NCBI GenBank assembly: GCA_002320605.1
Contig: DCKG01000021.1
Span: 1-13,560, forward strand
From: Bacteroidales bacterium UBA1680
GTDB lineage: Bacteria > Bacteroidota > Bacteroidia > Bacteroidales > UBA932
Length of the DNA stretch: 13,560 bases
Direction: 5' to 3'
Under the pieces are notes generated by a model, which worked only from the letters and a program-made list of their open reading frames with translations, ran no database searches and was not told where the DNA came from. Positions 1 through 7,271 of the stretch are shown here, in pieces. Position 1 is the first letter of the stretch. Each line of letters starts with the position of its first letter. A program made the position numbers and the translations under genes.

Positions 1-11
1 TTCGGCTGGTA

Positions 12-59
12 ATTGGCCTTAGTTCAACAGAATTGAGGTGACTTGAAATCCTGGCCAAT
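12..59. repeat. 7-bp inverted repeat upstream of the first phosphatase
   Basis: ATTGGCC at 12-18 is matched by its reverse complement GGCCAAT at 53-59. The right arm falls between the -33 and -7 elements of the promoter that drives the phosphatase gene, which is where a repressor half-site could lie. The 34-base spacing is long for a simple dimer operator, so the repeat may be chance. I see no coding sequence in positions 1-94. Confidence 0.3.
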
Positions 60-73
60 GTTGGTTATCTTTG
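43..73 (+). promoter_or_regulatory. Bacteroidota-type promoter for the phosphatase pair
   Basis: TATCTTTG at 66-73 is an exact match to the Bacteroidota -7 consensus TAnnTTTG. A TTG at 43-45 lies 20 bases upstream, the expected spacing for the -33 element. Transcription would start close to position 80, giving a very short leader before the ATG at 95. The element fits the known sigma-ABfr promoter type. It probably drives both overlapping phosphatase genes and perhaps the small gene after them. Confidence 0.65.
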
Positions 74-94
74 CATTGCTAAAACGCAATCATT

Positions 95-1408
95 ATGGAA
101 TTGAGTAGGGTAAAGCTAAGAAAATTCATCATCATATCGCTGGCGACGGCCATAGCTGCTCTGTCTGCAGAAGCCCAATCCTTCAGAGAAGAGATAGCGG
201 AGAATCCAGATAGAGCTGGAACAATCTTTCATTATTATGAATATGCAGCCTCGCCGATGACTAAGGCTCCAAGGGGCTACAAGCCATTCTACATCAGCCA
301 TTACGGCAGGCATGGGTCCCGCTACCTTTCGACAGGAAGCCTTTTTAAAGATGCGAAAATGGCTTTGGACAGTGCTAGGAAGATGAATATGCTCACTGAA
401 GAGGGCATAGCGCTCTCTCTGCAGTTAGACACGTTATGGGACGAGCACATGAGAATGTTCGGAATGCTCTCCGTAAGGGGAATGGAGGAGCACAGAGCCA
501 TAGCGTCCAGAATGTTTCAGAATTTCGAACCTGTCTTCAGTGGCGAACGGAACGAAATCAACTGCATCTCCAGCTACTTTCCTCGCTGCATCATGAGCAT
601 GGAAAATTTCACGACATCTCTGCTTGATTGCGCAGCAAAAGCAAACATCGGCTCCTTGAACGTCCATTATGTCGCAGGTCAGAAATATTTCGCCATCCTT
701 TGTGCGGGAGCGACTCCGACCAAAGAAATCGGGGCTGAAGGAGCGGCAATATCGAAGCACCTGAAAGACAGCCTCATCAAGCCAAGTAGGTTCATCGGCA
801 ACATATTCAAGAATTCAGAGAAGGGGAAAGCCTTAGTTGGTGATTCGTCCGAATTCATGTGGCAGGTCTTCATGGCAGGGAGCATCAGCCCGAATACCGA
901 AGCTCGTCCCGACATATTCAGTCATTTCACGGTTGATGAACTTTGCGACCTCTACGTTCCGGAGAATAACAGCATATATTTTTCTTTGGGCATTTCATCC
1001 GAGGCTGGCGACTGCTACTCTGTGATTGCGAAACCAATAATAAAAGACTTCGTGGACAGAGCTGACGAGGCTTTGGCGAGCGACAGCAAGGTCGCGGCTA
1101 ATCTTCGATTCGGTCACGATTCCGGACTCCTTCCTTTCGTTGGTACTTTGGGCATTGCCGGAATGGAGGAAAGATGGCACTCTGCCACGGTTCACGAGCG
1201 CTGGGCATCTTACAAGATGATTCCCATGGGTTCGAACTTCCAGATGATTTTCTATCGCAACCGCAAAGGCGATGTGCTTGCGAAGCTGCTCTATAACGAG
1301 AAAGAAACCACTATTCCTGCACTGAAGCCTTGGAGAGGGCCATACTACAAGTGGCCGGAGCTTAGGGAATATTTCATGAATATAATGAATTCGATCAAAG
1401 ATGAATAA
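95..1408 (+). CDS. Secreted histidine acid phosphatase (phytase/acid phosphatase-like), paralogue 1
   Basis: This is a 437-residue branch-2 histidine phosphatase, predicted to hydrolyse phosphomonoesters outside the cytoplasm through a phospho-histidine intermediate. A Sec signal peptide spans about residues 1-27, with a basic start, a hydrophobic core and an AEA cleavage site before QS. The catalytic RHGSR box is at residues 72-76, so His73 is the likely nucleophile. A conserved SSYFPRC segment near 159-165 probably supplies a further phosphate-binding arginine (Arg164). GHDSG near 340-344 supplies the second active-site histidine and the proton-donor aspartate (His341, Asp342). The HD pair resembles acid phosphatases and AppA-type phytases rather than the HAE triplet of MINPP enzymes. 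The start at 95 is the first in-frame ATG and sits just after a good promoter. Its stop overlaps the start of the next paralogue. The substrate (phytate, sugar phosphate, nucleotide) cannot be told from sequence. Confidence 0.88.
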   Translation: MELSRVKLRKFIIISLATAIAALSAEAQSFREEIAENPDRAGTIFHYYEYAASPMTKAPRGYKPFYISHYGRHGSRYLSTGSLFKDAKMALDSARKMNMLTEEGIALSLQLDTLWDEHMRMFGMLSVRGMEEHRAIASRMFQNFEPVFSGERNEINCISSYFPRCIMSMENFTTSLLDCAAKANIGSLNVHYVAGQKYFAILCAGATPTKEIGAEGAAISKHLKDSLIKPSRFIGNIFKNSEKGKALVGDSSEFMWQVFMAGSISPNTEARPDIFSHFTVDELCDLYVPENNSIYFSLGISSEAGDCYSVIAKPIIKDFVDRADEALASDSKVAANLRFGHDSGLLPFVGTLGIAGMEERWHSATVHERWASYKMIPMGSNFQMIFYRNRKGDVLAKLLYNEKETTIPALKPWRGPYYKWPELREYFMNIMNSIKDE

Positions 1409-2729
1409 GACAATATCGACGATCTTGGCGGCCTGCTTGGTCTGGCTGCCGGCACAAGCCCAGAGCTACAGGGAGAAGATCGCGGCTGACCCAGACCGGG
1501 CTGGGGGAGTTTACCATTCTTATGAATATGTCGAAGTCCCTTCTACGCCTGCACCTGATGGATACAGGCCATTCTACATTAGCCATTATGGCAGGCATGG
1601 GTCCAGATACCATATTAAACTGCAATATTTCGATGGCGCCACCAAGACTCTTGATTCCGCTCGCACAGATGGGCTTCTGACCGAAGATGGCATGTTGCTG
1701 TCAAGGCAGCTGGATACCCTGTTGGAAGAACATCAGGGCATGGCCGGAATGCTGACGGAAAGGGGAGCGGGGGAGCATCGCGGGATAGCCTCCCGTATGT
1801 TCACGAATTATAAAGATGTGTTCTCAGGCCGTAGGAATGAGGTCGCATGCGTGTCGAGTTATATTCCAAGATGCTTAATCAGCATGTCTAATTTCACCGC
1901 GGAATTACTGGATTGTGCGAACTTGGAAGACATTGACGGACTGGATTTCAGTTATAGGACCGGCCCTAAATACCTTGACTACATAAGCGCTGACGTGAAG
2001 TCTGACAAGGCCTATGATAAGAAGCGCTATGCCATGGCCGACAGCATGAGACATGCCCTAGTTAGCACAGACAGATTCATTGCCGCAATATTCAAGAATC
2101 CAGCAACTGCTGCATCCAGAGTGGGGGATCCCATGAAATTCGTTCATGAAGTTTTCATTGGCGGAGGCATAAGCCAATGCACGGATGCCCGCCCCGACAT
2201 ATTCAGTCACTTCACTCTTGACGAGCTTGTCGGACTCTGGAGGACTGAAAACAGCAGGATGTACAGCAAATATTGCAATGCAGTTGGATTTAATGGTTAT
2301 TATATTTCTGCCGCAAAGCCTCTTATCGCAGACTTCGTGGAAAAGGCAGATGCTGCCTTGGAGAAGGGGAGCCGCAGGGCTGCTGATCTTCGCTTTGGCC
2401 ATGACACCGGAATCCTTCCATTCGTCAGCGCCATTGGCATAAAAGGGTTAGACGACAGCATGCTCAGTTCCAAGGCAGATGAGCGCTGGGCCTCTTTCGA
2501 AATGATTCCGATGGGCGCTAACTTCCAGATGATCTTCTATGAGAACGCTTCTGGGAACGTCATCGTGAAGATGCTCTACAACGAAAAAGAGACTTCTTTG
2601 CCTGCTCTTGGCAAAGGTCCTTACTATCTCTGGAAAGAGCTTAGGAGCTACCTTATAGATAGAATGAACGCTCTGGATGGGTCTCTGCTTGAGCAAGACA
2701 CAAAAGAGAGCGAACACAACGGCATTTAG
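1401..2729 (+). CDS. Secreted histidine acid phosphatase, paralogue 2
   Basis: This 442-residue tandem paralogue of the preceding gene shares the same layout. It has a signal peptide to about residue 20 (ending PAQA before QS), RHGSR at 65-69 (nucleophile His66), an SSYIPRC segment near 152-158, and GHDTG at about 333-337 (His334, Asp335). The ATG lies inside the end of the upstream gene: the bases ATGAATAA hold both this start and the upstream stop, so the two are almost certainly co-transcribed and translationally coupled. Short DNA stretches are nearly identical between the two genes (for example 284-319 against 1569-1604, with two mismatches in 36), pointing to tandem duplication. The C-terminal tail after the last conserved block is hydrophilic and differs from both other paralogues. 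The enzyme is expected in the periplasm or at the cell surface; its substrate is unknown. Confidence 0.88.
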   Translation: MNKTISTILAACLVWLPAQAQSYREKIAADPDRAGGVYHSYEYVEVPSTPAPDGYRPFYISHYGRHGSRYHIKLQYFDGATKTLDSARTDGLLTEDGMLLSRQLDTLLEEHQGMAGMLTERGAGEHRGIASRMFTNYKDVFSGRRNEVACVSSYIPRCLISMSNFTAELLDCANLEDIDGLDFSYRTGPKYLDYISADVKSDKAYDKKRYAMADSMRHALVSTDRFIAAIFKNPATAASRVGDPMKFVHEVFIGGGISQCTDARPDIFSHFTLDELVGLWRTENSRMYSKYCNAVGFNGYYISAAKPLIADFVEKADAALEKGSRRAADLRFGHDTGILPFVSAIGIKGLDDSMLSSKADERWASFEMIPMGANFQMIFYENASGNVIVKMLYNEKETSLPALGKGPYYLWKELRSYLIDRMNALDGSLLEQDTKESEHNGI

Positions 2730-2742
2730 GTAAATTTGAATC

Positions 2743-2916
2743 ATGAATATTTTAGGAAATATCCTTTGGCTGGTATTTGGAGGCTTGCTTACGGCGCTTG
2801 GGTACTTCATATGCGGCTTACTGGCATGCATCGCTATCGTCGGCATACCATTCGGCCGCATGCATTTCCGTCTCGCAAAATTCTCTCTCCTGCCATTCTC
2901 GATGAAAGTCAGCTAG
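2743..2916 (+). CDS. Half-length YccF-like small inner-membrane protein
   Basis: This 57-residue protein starts MNILGNILWLVFGGLL, continues through a second hydrophobic stretch with ACIAIVGIPFG, and ends LLPFSMKVS. That order (GNIxWLxFGG, a glycine-rich membrane segment, then IxGIPFG and xLxxxPF) is the repeat unit of YccF-family inner-membrane proteins, as I recall the family. Full YccF proteins carry two such units over roughly 110-150 residues, while this one stops after one. It begins 13 bases after the stop of paralogue 2 on the same strand, so it is probably the last gene of that transcript. It may be a functional mini-protein or the 5' remnant of a truncated gene. YccF has no established biochemical function. 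A longer frame over the same bases (start 2736) is an out-of-frame shadow with no recognisable sequence. Confidence 0.65.
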   Translation: MNILGNILWLVFGGLLTALGYFICGLLACIAIVGIPFGRMHFRLAKFSLLPFSMKVS

Positions 2917-2931
2917 AGACCCCAGCCGGCA

Positions 2932-4317
2932 TTAATATGGATTACTAACGCTTACCGCTACTTCATCGACTCCGGTGCGCTCGTTGGTGGCCAAATCACG
3001 CACTGGGGCATATTCCTTTATAGAAGCAATTAGGCTTGAAAGATATTCCTTGAGGTCTGTCCATTTGTAAAAAGGCCCTTCAAATGGCTTCAGTGCTGGG
3101 ATTGTCGCATCCATCTCGTTGTAGAGCAGACGGACGATTACGTCATTTTCCCGATTGCGGTAGAACACCATTTGCAGGTTCGATCCCATCGGGATCATGT
3201 CGAAATTTGCAAAGTGATTATGAACGGAGGCAGATTGCCATCTGTGATGAAGACCTTCGTCGGCAGGCAGGTCGTTAACTTTGATTCCGAGAGTGCCTAT
3301 AAGCGGCAACAGTCCCGTGTCATGCCCGAATCTCAGATCCGCTGCCCTATCGCTGTTCTCCGTAAGCGCTGCGTCTGTCTTTTCGATGAAATCCTCTATC
3401 AGAGGTCTGGCTATTTGAGCGTAGAAATCCCCGGCTTCGGCTGAGATGCCGTAAGTGTAGTATAGCCTGGAATTACTTGGTATCCAGCATGATACGAGTT
3501 CGTCTACGGTAAGGTGACTGAATATATTAGGGCGAAATTCGGTGTTCGGGCTTATGCAGCCAGTCATATATGTTTGATACACAAGCTCTTTCGGCTTCTC
3601 TACCAATGAATATACTTTAGCCGGGTCTTTGAACATTCTGCTGAAGAATCTGTCCGTATTGATGAGGCTGTCCTTGAGGTGTTCCACGATGGCATCGCAG
3701 TCTTTGCCGTATTTCTCGGACCAGAGATCCATGCTGAGGTAGTCTAGGTATTTTGGCCCAGTCTGGTAGTGGACGTTAAGGTCATCATCATCTTTCAGCA
3801 ACGTTTCCGTGAAGTTTGCCATGCTCACGAGGCACCTTGGCCAGTAGCTTGATATGCAATCGACTTCTTTGCGTCCTTTGAAAACCTGCCTGAAATTGTC
3901 GTACATCCTGCCTGCTATGGCCTGATGCTCGGCCTTACCCCTTTCGGTAAGCATTCCGAACATGCCCTGATGTTCTTCCCAGACGGTGTCCAGCTGCCTT
4001 GAGAGCAGGATTCCTTCATCTGTCAGAAGCCCTGCGTTACGAGCTGAGTCCAGCACTTCTATTGCGTACCTGAATGTCGTTCCACTCTGATGATATCTAG
4101 AGCCGTGCCTGCCGTAATGACTGATATAGAACGGCTTATAGCCTTTTGGCGCATCTGCTGTCGCCACGCCGGAATGTTCGTAATAATGATATACTCCTGC
4201 CGCCCTATCCGGGTTCTGGATTATTCTGTCTTTGTACCATTGGGCGCTGGCGTTCAGGCTTGGCACACAAAATGCAACTGCTAGCAAAAAGATGAGGAAG
4301 TGTCTAATTTTCAGCAT
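2932..4317 (-). CDS. Secreted histidine acid phosphatase, paralogue 3
   Basis: This 461-residue member of the same family as the two plus-strand phosphatases lies on the opposite strand and converges on them. It has a signal peptide to about residue 25 (ending NASA before QW), RHGSR at 70-74 (nucleophile His71), an SSYWPRC segment near 156-162, and GHDTG at 331-335 (His332, Asp333). All catalytic residues are present, so it should be active outside the cytoplasm. It carries a C-terminal tail of about 25 residues beyond the last shared block, ending SVSNPY, which the other two lack. It lies downstream of hutI on the same strand, but 153 bases separate them and a good -7 element falls in that gap, so it is probably transcribed separately. 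Only 15 bases separate its stop from the stop of the small YccF-like gene, and I see no clear terminator there. Confidence 0.88.
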   Translation of the reverse strand: MLKIRHFLIFLLAVAFCVPSLNASAQWYKDRIIQNPDRAAGVYHYYEHSGVATADAPKGYKPFYISHYGRHGSRYHQSGTTFRYAIEVLDSARNAGLLTDEGILLSRQLDTVWEEHQGMFGMLTERGKAEHQAIAGRMYDNFRQVFKGRKEVDCISSYWPRCLVSMANFTETLLKDDDDLNVHYQTGPKYLDYLSMDLWSEKYGKDCDAIVEHLKDSLINTDRFFSRMFKDPAKVYSLVEKPKELVYQTYMTGCISPNTEFRPNIFSHLTVDELVSCWIPSNSRLYYTYGISAEAGDFYAQIARPLIEDFIEKTDAALTENSDRAADLRFGHDTGLLPLIGTLGIKVNDLPADEGLHHRWQSASVHNHFANFDMIPMGSNLQMVFYRNRENDVIVRLLYNEMDATIPALKPFEGPFYKWTDLKEYLSSLIASIKEYAPVRDLATNERTGVDEVAVSVSNPY

Positions 4318-4366
4318 ATTAATATATGAATATATTGCCTTGGCGTCCGTGCTGCCTTGGTACCGG

Positions 4367-4374
4367 CAAAGTTA
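4367..4374 (-). promoter_or_regulatory. -7 element upstream of phosphatase paralogue 3
   Basis: Read on the minus strand this is TAACTTTG, an exact match to the Bacteroidota TAnnTTTG -7 element, lying 49 bases upstream of the ATG at 4317. No clear TTTG sits at the -33 position, so the promoter is only half supported. The rest of 4318-4470 is non-coding. It contains two weak hairpins (4441-4454 and 4458-4470) just past the hutI stop. Confidence 0.45.
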
Positions 4375-4470
4375 GGAAAACCTCTCCGAAATTCCTTCCA
4401 TGTCACTGAAATGTAATATTTGCTAGTATTTGGCCTTATCGGGTTTCTGCACCCACGTCCGAATATCGGA

Positions 4471-5739
4471 TCATATGACAGTGTTATTGGCTAGGATTAC
4501 TTTGCGGATGAATGGACTCTGGTGGCAGTATGAGATGTATGCGAGGGAAGGGAGGGGCTTGGTGATTATGAGGCTGGCGGCTTTCCCAACGGAGATGGAG
4601 CCTAAGGTGTCCGAGACTCCCATGGCGTAGGCCGAATTCAAGGTGCATGCGTTGAACGCTTGAGCTGGGGTGAGCCTCATCTTGATGCATCCGAGTGCCA
4701 TTACAAAGCGCATATCGCCGGAAGGGGAGGAACCAGGATTGTAGTCTGAAGCCAGAGCCACGCCAAGGCCGGCGTTGATATATTCCTTAGCCCTTCCATA
4801 CTGCATGTTCAGGAAGAAAGATGCCCCTGGCAGCATGGTTGGCATGGTTCGCTTGCCTCGCAAGGCTTCTATTTCGGCTTCGCCCGTGTCTTCGAGATGA
4901 TCGACTGACAGGGCATCGTGGGCGGCAGCGATCTGCACTCCGCCTGAGCATGCCAGCTGATTCGCATGAATCTTCGGCACAAGTCCGTGAGCCTCACCGG
5001 CGGACATTATCCGGTCAGCATCCGAGACCGAGAAAAATCCTTCTTCGCAGAACACGTCCACGTATTCGGCAAGTTTCTCCGATGCCACGGCAGGAATCAT
5101 CTCATTGCAGACCAGATCTACATAAGCTTCATGGCTGTAACCCCTTCCGATTGCATGGGCTCCTAGAAAAGTGGCTTTTATCATGACACTGGTGGTTTCT
5201 TTTATGCGCCTGATGACTCGCAGCATTTTCAACTCGTCTTCAAGAGTGAGGCCGTAGCCACTCTTGATCTCGATGGCTCCCGTCCCCTTGGCTGTCATCT
5301 CCTTCACCCTCTTCATGGTCTGCGAATATAATTCTTCTTCGCTGGTGCGGTGAAGAAGATCGGCGGAATTGAGGATCCCGCCTCCTCGAGAGGCTATTTC
5401 GGCATAGCTCAGCCCAGCTATCTTGTCAATGAATTCTTGTTCCCTAGAGCCAGCGTAGCAGATGTGGGTGTGCGAGTCGCAGAACGTGGGCAGCACCATT
5501 CCACCTCCGGCATCCATGATTTCCCAGCCATCAGGCTCTGGAATGTCACAGGCAAGCCTGCCACGTCCGGCCCCAGGACATTCCGTCATCGGACCGAATC
5601 CTGAAATCTTGCCATTCTGCGCCAGTAGGTAAGCATTTTTAATGGATGTAACTTCGTCCATCTCGCTTCCCTGTTTGCGGAGCATCCCTAGCGGCGTTAT
5701 TCCGGCCAGCTCGCCGATATTCTTTATCAGTATATTCAT
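4471..5739 (-). CDS. hutI: Imidazolonepropionase (HutI)
   Basis: HutI hydrolyses 4-imidazolone-5-propionate to N-formimino-L-glutamate, the third step of histidine breakdown, in the cytoplasm. The 422-residue product is an amidohydrolase. It shows the HTH metal-binding pair (residues 90-92, in CDSHTHICYAG), a KIHANQL segment, SVDHLEDTG, and ASDYNPGSSPSG near the C-terminus, where the metal-binding aspartate lies. All are typical of HutI. I chose the ATG at 5739 because MNILIKNI is the usual HutI beginning. An in-frame ATG at 5760 would add seven residues. The frame stays open further upstream, but that part overlaps hutH and reads as nonsense. It is the last gene of the hut operon, 37 bases after hutH. 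Confidence 0.95.
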   Translation of the reverse strand: MNILIKNIGELAGITPLGMLRKQGSEMDEVTSIKNAYLLAQNGKISGFGPMTECPGAGRGRLACDIPEPDGWEIMDAGGGMVLPTFCDSHTHICYAGSREQEFIDKIAGLSYAEIASRGGGILNSADLLHRTSEEELYSQTMKRVKEMTAKGTGAIEIKSGYGLTLEDELKMLRVIRRIKETTSVMIKATFLGAHAIGRGYSHEAYVDLVCNEMIPAVASEKLAEYVDVFCEEGFFSVSDADRIMSAGEAHGLVPKIHANQLACSGGVQIAAAHDALSVDHLEDTGEAEIEALRGKRTMPTMLPGASFFLNMQYGRAKEYINAGLGVALASDYNPGSSPSGDMRFVMALGCIKMRLTPAQAFNACTLNSAYAMGVSDTLGSISVGKAASLIITKPLPSLAYISYCHQSPFIRKVILANNTVI

Positions 5740-5776
5740 GAGCGAGTAATATTTTGGCATCCTCTGCCTGCAAATG

Positions 5777-7258
5777 TCAGCTGATGAACTCGATAGATTT
5801 CTGGATGAGCGGATGCATGTAGGCATCGTCGCTAATGAACGGCACATCCTTGCGGTAATCCTGTAGCAACCTCTCGATTGGCTGCGAGGACCTGCCTCCC
5901 GAAAGCCTGTGCCTGAAATCCATTGCCTGTGCGGCATTGAACAGCTCGATGGCAAGCACGGTGCGGCAATTATCCACCACCCGCACTAGCTTGGTCGCAG
6001 AATTCGAGCCCATGCTCACGTGATCCTCCTGCCCTTGTGAGGATGGAATCGAATCCACAGACGCAGGCCAGCAGAGGCCCTTGTTCTGGCTCACTATCGA
6101 AGCTGCGGTGTACTGAGGAATCATGAAGCCGCTGTTCACCCCGGGATTGGCTACTAGAAATTTTGGAAGGCCCCTCTCGCCAGAGATAAGCTGGTAGATT
6201 CTGCGTTCCGAGATGTTCGCAAGTTCTGACATGGCAATTGCCAAGGTGTCCATGGGAATTGCGATCGGCTCCCCGTGGAAATTGCCTGCCGAGATTATCA
6301 TGTCTTCGTCAGGGAATATGTTAGGGTTGTCAGTCGCCGAGTTGATTTCGTTCTCTATCACGGATTCTACGTAGCGGATGTTGTCTTTCACCGCCCCATG
6401 CACCTGAGGAATGCATCTAAATGAATATGGATCCTGCACGTGGACTTTCTGCATGTTCATAAGTTCGCTGCCATCCAGCAATTTCAGGAAAGCCTCGGCA
6501 GTCTCCATCTGCCCAATATGTCTTCTCAGCTTGTGCGTGAGTGGCAGGAACGGCTCTATCCTCCCGTCATAAGCCTCAAGCGACATCGCTCCTATCTTAT
6601 CGGCCCATGCCGAAAGCTTCTTGCATTGGATTAGCGACCACACTGCATGAGCGCTCATGAACTGGGTGCCGTTCAGCAGCGCTAGGCCTTCCTTGGACTG
6701 CAGCCTGATTGGTTCCCAGCCCATTTCTGTCCAGACATCTTTGCTTTGTCGGATTTCACCTTTGTAAAGCACTTCGCCGAGGCCTATCAGGGGCAGGCTC
6801 ATGTGAGCAAGCGGCGCCAGGTCGCCAGAAGCCCCAAGCGAGCCCTGCTGATATATTACTGGCAATATGTCGTTGTTGAACATGTCCACTAGCCGCTGTA
6901 CGGTAATTAGCTGTGTGCCGGAATGGCCGTAGGAGAGGCATTGCACCTTCAGAAGCAGCATCAGTTTAACTATTTCCGGACGGACGGTGTCTCCCGTTCC
7001 GCAAGCGTGCGACATCACGAGATTGTGCTGAAGCGCAGACAGTTTGTCCTCGGGTATAGTCACGTTGCAGAGCGAGCCGAAGCCGGTGGTAACTCCGTAA
7101 ACCGGCCTGCTGAGGTCTTCCATCTTGCTATCGAGGTACTTGCGGCACTTCTCGATAGCCGCCACGGCCTCTGCGCCGAGTTCGATCCGCTCGTGCTTTT
7201 CTATTATGTCTTGAATTCTGCCCAGGCTTAGGTGGGCGCTGGAAATTGTATGAGTCAT
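5777..7258 (-). CDS. hutH: Histidine ammonia-lyase (HutH)
   Basis: HutH removes ammonia from L-histidine to give trans-urocanate, the committing step of histidine use. The product of 493 residues contains GSLGASGDLAPLAHM, in which Ala143-Ser144-Gly145 cyclise to the MIO prosthetic group. The numbering agrees within one residue with Ala142-Ser143-Gly144 of the Pseudomonas putida enzyme. It also has YGVTTGFG with the conserved catalytic tyrosine (Tyr54) and the later SSQGQEDHVSMG segment of the aromatic ammonia-lyase family. I placed the start at 7258 (MTHTISSAH) rather than the longer frame from 7291, which would overlap hutU by 20 bases and add an atypical 11-residue leader. It lies 13 bases after hutU in the same transcript. 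Confidence 0.96.
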   Translation of the reverse strand: MTHTISSAHLSLGRIQDIIEKHERIELGAEAVAAIEKCRKYLDSKMEDLSRPVYGVTTGFGSLCNVTIPEDKLSALQHNLVMSHACGTGDTVRPEIVKLMLLLKVQCLSYGHSGTQLITVQRLVDMFNNDILPVIYQQGSLGASGDLAPLAHMSLPLIGLGEVLYKGEIRQSKDVWTEMGWEPIRLQSKEGLALLNGTQFMSAHAVWSLIQCKKLSAWADKIGAMSLEAYDGRIEPFLPLTHKLRRHIGQMETAEAFLKLLDGSELMNMQKVHVQDPYSFRCIPQVHGAVKDNIRYVESVIENEINSATDNPNIFPDEDMIISAGNFHGEPIAIPMDTLAIAMSELANISERRIYQLISGERGLPKFLVANPGVNSGFMIPQYTAASIVSQNKGLCWPASVDSIPSSQGQEDHVSMGSNSATKLVRVVDNCRTVLAIELFNAAQAMDFRHRLSGGRSSQPIERLLQDYRKDVPFISDDAYMHPLIQKSIEFIS

Positions 7259-7271
7259 ATATTCTTCGCAA

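Noticed and set aside
2917..2931. Bidirectional terminator between the convergent YccF-like and phosphatase genes
   Set aside because: The 15-base gap and its flanks show only a GCCGGC palindrome with no extended stem or T-run.
4441..4470. Two small hairpins (GGGT-loop-ACCC, TCCGA-ATA-TCGGA) after hutI as a terminator
   Set aside because: The stems are only 4 and 5 bp and no U-run follows on the minus strand, so they do not support a rho-independent terminator.
5740..5955. Long N-terminal extension of the hutI frame up to 5955
   Set aside because: It overlaps hutH coding sequence, is unlike any HutI N-terminus, and the typical MNILIKNI start lies at 5739.
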